DNA of 64,000 bases from NCBI RefSeq assembly GCF_037176765.1, contig NC_090024.1, positions 153,449,278 to 153,513,277 on the forward strand, given 5' to 3'. The DNA comes from Anolis sagrei. Taxonomy: Eukaryota; Chordata; Lepidosauria; Squamata; Anolidae. This document shows, in pieces, positions 37,701-49,700 of this stretch. Below the pieces are notes generated by a model. It had not been told where the DNA came from. It searched no databases and saw only the letters and a list, made by a program, of their open reading frames with translations. The position numbers were made by a program, and so were the translations under genes. Position 1 is the first letter of the stretch; each line of letters opens with the position of its first letter.

Positions 37701-40700
37701 TCACTGTGTATGGTTTTATAATTTTGTTGAGAGCTCATTCATATTTGATAGAACAGTGCTTAATGTAAATCTTTCTTCGAATCTCCCCACAGGCTGGCTG
37801 AGAAATTCTGGGTGCTGTTGTCAAAAAGGTAATTTTTCCAAGATGGTCCTATCACTGAATCATCAGCTCCTGTTTCATCTCAGTTCTTCACAGTCCAGAC
37901 CTGAAGACTTTGTAGGTTGATACTCCGGCTTCCTGATGAAATCCCACTGAAAGCATCTACAAGGCTGCTGGAATCCACACTGTCAGTGGCAGAAAATTTC
38001 AAACCTCCTGAAACATGATTGACAGAATAATTAGAATAATCTACCAGCAGGACTCAAATGTCACATATATTTCTCGTGTGTCTTGTTCTAGGACAAAGAA
38101 GACGAAAATTCAATCCTATGTTTTCCGAATATCCTCTACATTTGTTTAGCCCAAAACATGTTCAAGAATTATGAAAGTGATCTTAGTTGCAATTTTGACC
38201 CTTCTGTATCTCCCAGGCAGTGTAGTCTTTCATTTCATGATGTAATACTTTTTTTAAAAGTGAGAATGGAGAAGATGGCAGGGGTAGGCATGGTAGCCCT
38301 CTTTTTAATGTATTTTATTTTCATCTGCTTTTCTTTTCAAAACAGATCTTGGGTTTATGGCCAAATCCTGATGGGTGTTCCTCCCTATGGTAGGGAGGAA
38401 GTTGCTTAACCATAGCTTCAATTTCAAAGTATGACTTTTACACATAGCCAGATCAAAATCTGTCTATTTGATGACTGAGTTGTTTTCCTGCCACCTCATC
38501 ACACAGAAGTTTTTTGGCTTCTCTTTGCCCACAGATCCTGCTGAATGCCATCATATGATACAGGCTGTGGCCCTGTCCCATTGATGGCTGAAGTGGCAAG
38601 GAAGCATTGAAAGTAGCTTCTTCGCCAACTACGGTAAGGAAACCAACTTTTGCAATGGTGCTGCCTGCAGTTTTTGGCCTTTTCCCCTACCTTGTGCGGG
38701 AAAAGCAGGGCGCCAATGCATCTTGCCCAGATGCCCCCATGTGATGGGGGAAGAAGGAAGGGTATGCAGGTCGCCCCAAGGCACCATGCACACCTTCCAT
38801 TTCAAAGGTGATTGCTGTTGAGACAGAACTAAAGAGTGGGGGTATCAGGATGATGAGGTCTCTAGAGAAAGCTGCAAAGTGTCACAGCAATGTCAGTTTA
38901 GTAAGACGTGTTTGAAGCATGTCATCATTAGCAACTTGCCAAACACCCTTGAGAAGTCACTGCAGATACCTGTTGCCCACAGTTAAAGGGAAGCAATCAT
39001 ACACATTGTTACTGGTCCTACATGCTACTCCAACATGGAAATGGCTGAAATACTTAAAATGTGTGTTTAAGAGCACAAGATCAAGGAGAGTTAAGTAGCT
39101 CCACATGTGGAACTCTTCTGCTGTGTCTTCATGGTAGCAGATTCTGGCTCCAATTTTAAAATGGTCAACATCCTTGAGATGCTTTGGATTTTTGGACTTC
39201 TCCAACTGTAGACCAGTATAAAACTTTACTTTTCTGGGTAAGCACATTGTTGCCTTCCAATTCCAGGAAGTCTTGGATGACACACATTTCTTACATCAAC
39301 TTCACACTAGCTTAAGAGTAGCCTGAATAATTTTCACCTCAACACTGATGGAAAGTTTCCTTGCTGATGTTTTGAGTTTCCAATGGTATTCGCCATAATC
39401 AAACATGTTATCCTTCTGGAATGCCTGAAGGGTTTGGGAACTGAGGGCACTGTGCTTCCATGATTGTGGTTCTGTCTCACATCCAGGTACTAAATGGTGG
39501 ATCTTTGAGATAGCTGCCCCTCACAAAGGAGGCTGGCATATGGCATACAACCTGCCGTTCTATCCCCAATGGTTTTTAACATCTTCATGAAACCATGGGG
39601 AGATATCTCCCAGAATCATAAGAAAGGGAGGGCTTTTTAAGTGATCAAACATTCAAACATTTTAGCGGAAAGATACATCCAATCCTTTGTTGATTGTGTA
39701 TCTTTTATTTGAAACAGACATCTATTTAGTAAATAATAAATACATTTTATTGATTAGCCCTTAGGACACATCACCATACCGAACCAAACAACAAAACTTG
39801 ATGCAACTTAATAAAACTCTATGTAGTAAGTTAAATAAGACACTGATAATAATACAATAAATAAATGTGATTAAACTGAATATATACGTCATATTTCCCT
39901 GTCTCCCCTACAATTTACCCCGATCAGCTAGTAAATTAAATTTAACTGAAACAGGCAATCAAATGCTGGTCCAAAACTAATTTTCAACACCCCACCCCCT
40001 TGAAATTTACAAGCAGTTCCTTGCTGTAGTTTTGTTGTTGTTATACTTGGTTTTGATACCCAGCATCTATATGAAACAGACAGACACTTCATTTAATTGT
40101 CATGTTTGCAAATCCTGGTTTCATGGGCTGAACAAATAGCAGGGGAGATTGTGTAAATAAGAATAGCTTGGTGAAGCTGAGATTTGCAACAACCACCTTT
40201 TTTTCCAGTGGCTGAGTGCTGGTTTGTACTGCAGATGACAACAACTGCTTATTCCAATTATTGCCTTACCTGTCATGTCTGCCAACATTTCTAGTTCTTT
40301 TGCCGCACTTGGCCCCAAAGCAATGGTGTGGATTACAGATTCACTTCTTTGAACTTCAGCAAAGCAAGAGCTTAAACTTGAATCTTCTCCGTCGGTCAAG
40401 AGAACGATTTCACAGCCTTCTGTATTTGCATATTTATGTGAAAATACCTAGGTGAAAAGAATATTTAAAATTGTAGCAACAATGTTAAAAGAACCTATGC
40501 AAGAGGTCTACAAAGGTGCCTGTAATTAAAGCAGGAGATAAAAACCTTCTGCAAAACTGTGAAAGGAAAAATGTGTGAAATCACTTTTGACATGTTACAG
40601 ACACAAAGTTAGATGAGATGGATGCTGTATCCAATTGAAACAACATATATTGTTAATTGCTTAGAATAATTGGTTAAGGAAGAACAATATGTGCTGCTTC

Positions 40701-43700
40701 TTATGTTTATAGTTAGAGACTCAAAAGCTGGATGGCACACCTACTACATCAAGACCAGCATGATAAGACAAGATGATCCTTAGATTTTCTTTGTCTTTAA
40801 TATTCCTTATGTATTTTTTCTATGTATTTTTCTCATCTATTGAATTTGCCTGTTCGTTGTTGACTTCAATAGAAATAGCTTTCACAATTGCAAGATGGTT
40901 CAATAGAAATTAATGACATGAGGTATTCAACAGTGCAGAAGTCTCTATTCAAACTAGTTCTGCCTAAAACCAAATGGGAGTATTATTTTCAATTAATTTA
41001 ATATTTTTTCTGTAAAATTAACATACTGTCCATTCATTACACACTACACACATTTCAGTGTGGTGTAGTCATTTGAATGGTGGACTAGTACAAGTCCACA
41101 AGGGTTCAAGTCAATGTTTGGCCATGAAAACTCAATGATTTTGAGCAAATATGGGGGAAATTCTTAGAATATATATTTGTCCAAGAAAAAAGGAATAAAA
41201 CCAAATCAACAAATAATAGCATTCTGGAGAATAGGTCAGTATAAGAATTATTATTTTTATTTGCTTTATTTATACCACGCCTTTCTCATCCCATAGGGGG
41301 ACTCAAGGTGGCTTACAACTCTGGCAATATACAATGCTGTTTAATACCTAATCATAAAACATATTCCGTCAACTAAAGCAAATAAACACATAGAATAATA
41401 ACAGATTAAAAACATATAAAGTGCATGGTACCATTCATTCATAATCCTTGCTCAAAATTCTTATTAAGACTTTGTCGAAACCGTAATAGCTTATTCTTCA
41501 AACACTTGTGTACAAAGCCATGTCTTTAACGCTTTTCTGAAAACCAGAAGAGATGGGGCTTGCCTGCTGTCACTGGGGAGGACAACACTGAGAAGGCCCT
41601 GTCTCTCATCCCCACCAATCACACTTGCGAAGGGGGTGGGACCGAGAGCAGGGACTCCCCAGCCGATCTTAAAGCTCTTGTTAATATTAAGGATTAATAC
41701 ATATCACATGGGTTGTCGGATGCACATAGAGATTAAATGTATAAAACTATATATGACTAATTGTTTAATTGATTTATTGTACATTTCGTTAGCTGTTGGT
41801 GGTAGTTGTGTGTGATTTGTATGATTTATTTATTTTGAATAAATAATAATAATACACTTAGGGCACACTCTCTCATGTACAGAGGAAGACCATGTCAAAT
41901 CTCTTCTGAACAAAAGTTACCTCCACCCCCACCCCTCACCTCCATGATAGTGTCACCTTAGGGCACACATGTCAAATGCAAAGCTGGTGGGCTGAATCCA
42001 GACCCACATCATTTTATGTAGCCCGCAAGACTTTCAAGGACAGAGCAACATCAGTTACATTTATACAGTCTTACAATTACAACCAGCCTTTTGAAGGCAA
42101 CTATAAAGCTGATGTAGCCCTCAATGAAAATTAGTTTGACACTCCTGATTTAGTGGTCATCATTAAGCAACAATTTGAAGGCAAACAAAAACAACCACAC
42201 ATTTTTTCTTATTTTTAAGAATCCATACCCCAAAATATGGGGGTGGGGGATCTTGTTCACGCTATATAAAAGGAAAAACTTTCAAACTCTCAAATCAGGA
42301 TGTCCCCAATAATAAGAAACACCTGCCACTCTTTTGCAGCTCTTGAATAAGAGACATTATTTTATCATAAGGAACATCTGTCAACCTTAGATGGCTGTCA
42401 CATTCTTTTCAGTGAATGCTCTGTACAAACAAGCTTAGATATGTTTATAGAGCAGTGTTCTCGATTTAGCAGTAATAGATCTCAGCACTGTTAAAGAAAT
42501 AAAGTAAGTAGAAATCAACATATTTAGATTTTCCCCTCCTACCTGAAATCCTTTTTGTACTCCAGCACATATATTAGTTCCTCCATTTGCACTAATAGGG
42601 AGATAGCCATTAAGAGTTTTGCGCACAGAATCGCTGACAATCTGTCGCAAACCAGTCTGAATTGTTGCCTCATTATTGAATGTGACAATTCCAACCCAGG
42701 AACCATCTTCAACAGTCTGTAGGAGGAATGTTTCTGCAGCTTGTTTCAGCCGAGCAATGCGATTATACTGCATTTAAAGTGAGGGGAGGAGAGGACAGAG
42801 AGAAGCAGAATTGTCAGTGCATTTCAGGAAAGACAAAAATGAAACTAAAAATAAGAATTACTTAAAGAATGCTGTTTTCATGAAAAAAAAACTCTGGATA
42901 ATTTTCTGTTAAAATATAAATACAGCAATGAAATATATGATTGTCCTGAAAAATTTATCTGCATTACGATCTAGAGTGCAGTGCATCTGGGAGCTTTCCT
43001 ATATGTGCTGAATTGATATTAATTGGAGGTACATGCCAGAAGGTGCATCTGTATACTGTAGAATTACTGCAGTTTGACAGAACTTCAACTGTCATGGCTC
43101 AGTGCTGTGAAATAATGGGATTTGTAGTTTTGTCAGCCTTTTTTAATTTTTACAAAAGGTCTATCAGAGGCCCTGGTGGCACAGTGGGTTAAACCCTTGT
43201 GCCTGCAGGACTGGTTGACCGACAGATTGGCGGTTCTAATCTGGAGAGCAGGATAAGCTCCAGTCTGTCGAGCTCTAGCTTCTCATGCGGAGACAAGTCT
43301 CCCACAGGATGGTAAAACATCAATTATCTGGGCATCTTCTGGGCAATGTCTTTGCAGACAGCCAATTCTTTCACACCAGAAGCAACTTGCAGTTTCTGAA
43401 GTCACTTCTGATGTGAAAAAAAAGAGGCTTCCAAAAATATCCTAATCAACCTAGAGAGTTTATTCATTTCTACTAATCTATTCGGTTTTAAAAACCATTC
43501 TTCCACCATAGGTAATACAAAGGACTTTACATTTGTGGGTTCAACCATCTTTAGCTTGAAAATAGTCAAACAAATTTCCAAACAGCAAATATTGATTTTG
43601 CCATTTTACATAAGGGGTACCATTTTATTATAGCAGGTTTTGAGCATATTATGGATTTTGGTATCCATGGCGGATCCTCAAGAGAAATCTTAGCAGAAAC

Positions 43701-46700
43701 CAAGGGCCCGTCTATGGTGCTAATTTTTTCTAACTCTAATCATATAGCAATCTTGCTGCCACGAGCCCAAGTTGTATGTTTTTCATTGTTTTTTCTCCCT
43801 GCAAAAATTTGGCATAAGCTAGGACTTTCCAAGCCAAAGGCAAGAATGGATTTTTCTTTCCTGTTGAGAGGTTACCATGGGCAGGGTAATTTCTTATATC
43901 TGTTCCCTTTGTACTTCTGAGTGGTCTGATTACTCCAATGATGAAGAGTTCCATTGGAGAGGACAAGGAGGGTAGCAAACCAATTAATGATACCACAAGC
44001 AAAGGTCTGGATGAAAGCTGAACAAATCACCAGTATCAGAAGCAGGGTAGAAACAAATACTATGCAGCCTGCAATAAAGAAACAGAATAATATTATATTT
44101 ACTCAAACTATTGAGCCCTTGCTTATTACTCAGGAGCTAGCACCAAATCAGAGTAAAATGTACCTCACTGATTGTAAAATCACATGATTTAATACAGAGA
44201 AGCTTTCCTGATGTTGAGATTTCTATTACCATCAACATTAATTGGGTTATTTTGGAAGTATCCTTTTTTTACAGAATTTTTTCTGCTAAAATGTGGAAAA
44301 AAGACTTACCCCAGCCATACTTCCAGAAACATCTAGTACAAGACATACAACCCTTTCCTGCATTTGCAGCAAGGAGATTGTGGGATCAGGTGGAGGAGTA
44401 CTTCTTGAAGAAGAACTAGCGAAGTCAGGCGAGCCCATAATGACTTCCCATGTGCTTTTGAAGTCGCACATTTTGTTCTGCAAGTTTGGTGCTCTGACAT
44501 TATGATTACTCTTGTCACAGAATTGAGTAACCTTAATAAAAGATAAGAAAAATAGATCAGGGTTGCAAGTTCCTTGGCACTTCCTACTGCCACCCCTATC
44601 TTATAAAACAGAGGTGGGCAAAGGCTTCAGTGCTCTAAATATGGACACTGGACTCCCTCTACTCCCTGTATCCACAAGTACTTCTGCTTTTTCCACCAGC
44701 CTCAAATAGTTAGTTAAGTCTTGTGGGGCATTGATGGGCCATCATCTCAGCCTGGTTTGGATTTCTATGGGCCTATTTTTTTCAAAACTGGCAATTTGGG
44801 GGTAGGTGCAGGCCCCCAAGGTCCTAAACCTCTGTAATTTATGTACCTTTCAATGCTGATGGAAATAGGGGGAAATTTGGATACATGGAGGGAAAACAGT
44901 CAGAGATACTGTGAGATGTTATTCTACCAATACTTGTTTATTTATTTTGAGTATTTATGTCCCACTCTTCAGACACAATACCTCTTAGAGCAGCATATGC
45001 ATTGTTAATTTGCCTTCAGGTTTACAATAATTGGCGACATTTGGCAAATGCCTTTAAAGCAGTGGTTCTCAACCTGTGGGTCCCCAGATGTTTTGGCCTT
45101 CAACTCCTAGGAATCCTAACAGCTGGTAAACTGGCTGGGATTTCTGGGAGTTGTAGGCCAAAACACCTGGGGACCCACAGGTTGAGAACCACTGCTTTAA
45201 TGAGCTTGTCTAATTTATCTACTGTCTTGAAACACCACCAAATTTAATCTTCCATTCTATAATCCATCCATATAGCAGCAAATCCAGAATGGCAGTCACA
45301 ATTCATATGACGTGAATCCCCAGGAGGTTTTTTTTTTTTTAGGGGGAGGGTGAAAACTACAACACCCAAAACATCAGCTTACATGTCTAGCATCAATTGA
45401 GGTTTTCTGGAAATTGTGTTGAAAAATTAACCCAACTTTTGAGAGAGTTCAACATCTCCTGTTTTCTGGTAGAAGGAAGAGGGATTTGAGCAGGCTATCA
45501 ATTTTCTCACCATTCATTTCACTGACTGTTTGGAATCTGAAGTCATTGTGCTCCACTTCCTCTAAAACCTTTCTTATTTCCCCAAAAGAAGGATGCACCT
45601 GGGATAGCCAGTGAAACATCTTTTTTTTTTGGGGGGGGGGGGGATTGGGAAATGAGGATGAGTATAATTTATAGCAAGGTACAACACTGTCATGTCTGTG
45701 CTGCCCTCAAAATGTACAGGTCTTTTACTTGAGGCAAGAGAAGATTGCTATGGCTTTAGTGTAATGGTGAGATTACAGCATGCTTAAATAAATAGGAAGT
45801 TGTAGACAGAGTTCAAAAACAGAAAGAGATCAAAGGACTAAAGAAAACTGATAAAAATGAGTGGAGTATCAGCTGACAAAGAACAGAACTGATAAAATAA
45901 ATTGAGATGGAAATTAAATAGCTGGGAGAGAAGAGGAACAGCTTGGAAAATGAGGAAATAAGAGGAATGAGGAAAGACAATTATGGCTCGATATTGGAGT
46001 CATTGCAGAACTAAACTTCACTTTTGGGTGCCCCCGGTGGCACAGTGGGTTAAAGCGCTGAGCTGCTGAACTTGCTGACCGAGGGTCGCAGGTTCGAATC
46101 TGGGGAAAGGTGTGAACTCCCGCTGTTAGCCCCAGCTTCTGCCAACCTAGCAGTTCGAAAACATGCAAATGTTTAGGTACCGCTCTGGTGGGAAGGTAAC
46201 AGCACTCCATGCAGTCATGCCAGCCACATGACCTTAGAGGGGTGTACGGACAATGCCAACTCTTCCGCTTAGAAATGGAGATGAGCACCAACCCTCAGAG
46301 TCAGACACGACTGGACTTAATGTCAGGGGAAAACCTTTACCTTTACTAAACTTCAGTTTCCTGAAATATTCAATTTGGCAAAACTTAAACTGACATTTTT
46401 TCAGATGGACATACAATAAATTAAAACATTTAACCTCCTCTTTGTCTTAACTTATACTTACTGAGGGGAGAGCTTGCATGTACATTATAGATGCTGAAGT
46501 AGTTTGATCTTTGTCTGGAAGGAACAAACATTCAGATTCATAGAGATGGTTGTGTTGTTGCACCTCACATTTTCTGGTACTTCCTGACTTAGTTTGAAAT
46601 ACGTACTGACCAGTGATATCCAATGAGCATCTAAACAATATTAAAAACAAATAGTTGGTCAGTTAAGAAATCAAGAAATAATAAATACCCTGTCATATAA

Positions 46701-49700
46701 CTTCTGCTAAAATGGCATTCATTTTTAACTGGCATGTTGGGTAACCCTTGCTAGAGAAACATAACGCTCCTAAAACATTAAAAATGTCAGATTGAAGAGT
46801 TCTTTGCAGATGGAATGATTCGGTTATGAAGATTTTATGCAGAAGTTGTGAATAACCAATGCATTTATCAGTGTTATCAGCAAAGATCCTTGATGCAATA
46901 CTACCAATTATGTTTATCTGAACTGGTTGCAAATTATGCACTGTTATATATCATGGTATGTAAGTTGATGGAAGGTTTTTGTGATAAGTATGAAATTTGA
47001 GTAATTCCATAAAGAGGGGAAGCGCCAATGTTGTCTTAGGGAGGCATTTCCCCTCAGCCACTACTACTGCTATTTTCCCACCAAGGCATTCAAAATTGCT
47101 AGAAGTGGTGCCAGTGAGAAGACAGTATTTGGGGGTAATTATTTTCTTTCGGTTTTCCCAGTTTCCCAGTTTTCCCAGTTTTCCCAGACTAAGCTTTTAC
47201 TTTTCAACACTCTGCTCAGGGAATCGATCAGCTTATAAGGTAGCCTTGAAAGTAAAATATCTAGGATTATGGATAACCAACAAAAATAACAAATTATTTC
47301 AAAATAATTATGGAAAAAAACATGGAAGGAGATTAAAGAAAATGTGGAAAGATGGCAAAGAATTTAATTAACTTGGATGGGGAGAATAGTGGTGATAAAA
47401 ATGATGCTCTAACCACTTGATCTTAGCCAAAAGGCCGAGAAGCGATCACAGAGCTCACCAACCCCTCTTACAGAAGAGCCTACATGCTGGCTAGATTTAA
47501 CATCATGCCATCGCCGCTCCATAGAGGAAGACTCAATGGCCTCCCGAGCGACAAGAGGGTCTGCCTCTGCAGCACAGGTCAGCTAGACTCCATACCGCAT
47601 ATTCTCCTGCACTGTCCACTCTACCAGGAGCTAAGATCCAGTCTGCTAACACAAGTTTTAGACTCACTGAAGAACCGCAGCGATTCTGACAAAGTGATTT
47701 TGCTTTTAAATTGCCAGGACTTTAGCTGCTGCCTTTCAGTGGCAAGATTCCTGAATGAAGTCTGCAAACTGAATGTGTAGCAAACGAGAAGCCTTTTTTT
47801 ATTATGTGTACTATTTTTTATACTCTCTGCCATGTTATGCCAATAAAGGCTTATTGTATTGTATTGTTGTTGATGCTCTAACCAAGTGTTTCTCAACCTT
47901 CCTAATGCCGTGACCCCTCAATACAGTTCCTTATGTTGTGGTGACCCCCAACCATACAATTATTTTTGTTGCTACTTCACAAACGTAAGTTTGCTACTGT
48001 TATGAATCATAATGTAAATACCAGATATGCAGGATGTATTTTCATTCACTGGACTATATTTGTCACAAATGCACTCAAATTTGAATATTGGTGGCGTTGG
48101 GAGGATTGATTTTGGGAGTTGCAGTTACTGGGATTTATAGTTCACCTACAATCAGAGAGCATTCTGAACTCCACTAACGTTGAATTGAACCAAACTTGGC
48201 ACAGAGAAAACACTGGAAGGGTTTGGTGGGCATTGACCTTGAGTTTTGGAGTTGTAGTTTACCTACCTCCAGAGAGCACTGTGGATTCAAACAATGATGG
48301 ATCTAGAGCAAACTTGGCATGAATACTCAATATTTCCAAATGTGAACACTGGTGGAGTTTGGGGAAAATAGACCTTGACGTTTGGGAGTTGTAGTTGCTG
48401 GGATTTATAGTTCACCCACAATCAAAGAACATTCTGAACCCCACCAATGATAGAATTGGTCCAAACTTCCCACACAGAACCCCACATGACCAACAGACAA
48501 TACTGTGTTTTCTGATGGTCTTTGGTGACCCCTCTGACACCCCCTCCAGGGGTCCCGACCCCCAGGTTGAGAAACACTGCTCTAACCCAAAATGCTGTTT
48601 TTATTCCAAAATCTACTATAGTGAAATGAGTGAGAATTTTTGAACATTTGAGAAAGGATTTGACCAAATGTATATAGAATGGGGAAAAAGCTAGGATTGC
48701 TTACAAAAACCTAATTGATGCCAAAGAGAAAGGGGCCTTAGCATTGCCATACCCTAGGTATTATTACAAAGCAGTAAGCTTTAGCAGGCTTAAGGAGTGG
48801 GTAAGATCAGAAAACCGAGCCTTGTTCAACTTAGAGAGGTATAACCTAAGATTTGGTTGGCATGCGTATTTATGTTATGGAAAAGATAGAATTAATAAAG
48901 ATTATAAGGTGAGGATGGAACAGAAACCTCCATTATGGCCACGCCCTCTCGAAGCACCATAAATTCAATTTTTAATCAGAAAATAAGAACCTATAGGGAG
49001 TACTTAATTTAAAAAAGAGCACTGGAAACTTAAAGGAAGAGAAGAGTTGGTTTTGCTATCACCAATTATATAATGGATTTTAAAAAGACAGTAAAGTAGG
49101 ATTTGCTAAAGAAAATTGGAATTGGGGAATATTTTAGAGAACAGGAATAAGGGATTAATTTCCAGATTATATAGGTACATATTAGAGTACAGCCTAGAAC
49201 TTAGTCAAATAAGGGAAAATGTTGAGTTAGATAATTGGGAATATTTATTGGAAAGAAGATTTAAATTTTCAAACGCAGGATCTACCGCGTTGAGTCGCCT
49301 ACGGGCTGAGAAACTGCGGTATACAAGCAAAGTAAATAAATACTAAAGAGAACATGTACAGAATGTTTCATAGATGTTCTATAATTCCTGAGATAATAGC
49401 TAAACTAGATAAATCACACTGGTGGACCTGTAAGTTGGTACAAACTTATTGGGGAAGAGTGATTGAAGAAAAAAATCACTAAAAAGGATAGGAAAAATCT
49501 AGACATGTGCCTCTTAGGGCTATTTGGTGAAGAAATCAGTAAAGATGATGTAGAAATCTGTCCATATAGTTTTGTTGCAACAAGAATAATAATAGAAAAA
49601 AAATTGGGAAAGAGAAAAAGAGCTAATGCTAAAGGACTGAAGAGAAAATGTATTAGACTATATCCAAATGATCAAGCTATCCAATGGCATATGGGGAGGA

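Noticed and set aside
38957-39283. 109-codon minus-strand ORF in locus B intron 8
   Set aside because: Does not match a CLCA exon or any family I recognise, and no splice borders fit.
47414-47446. Functional U2 snRNA gene
   Set aside because: Only nucleotides 1-33 are present, with no Sm site or promoter elements, fused to a LINE.
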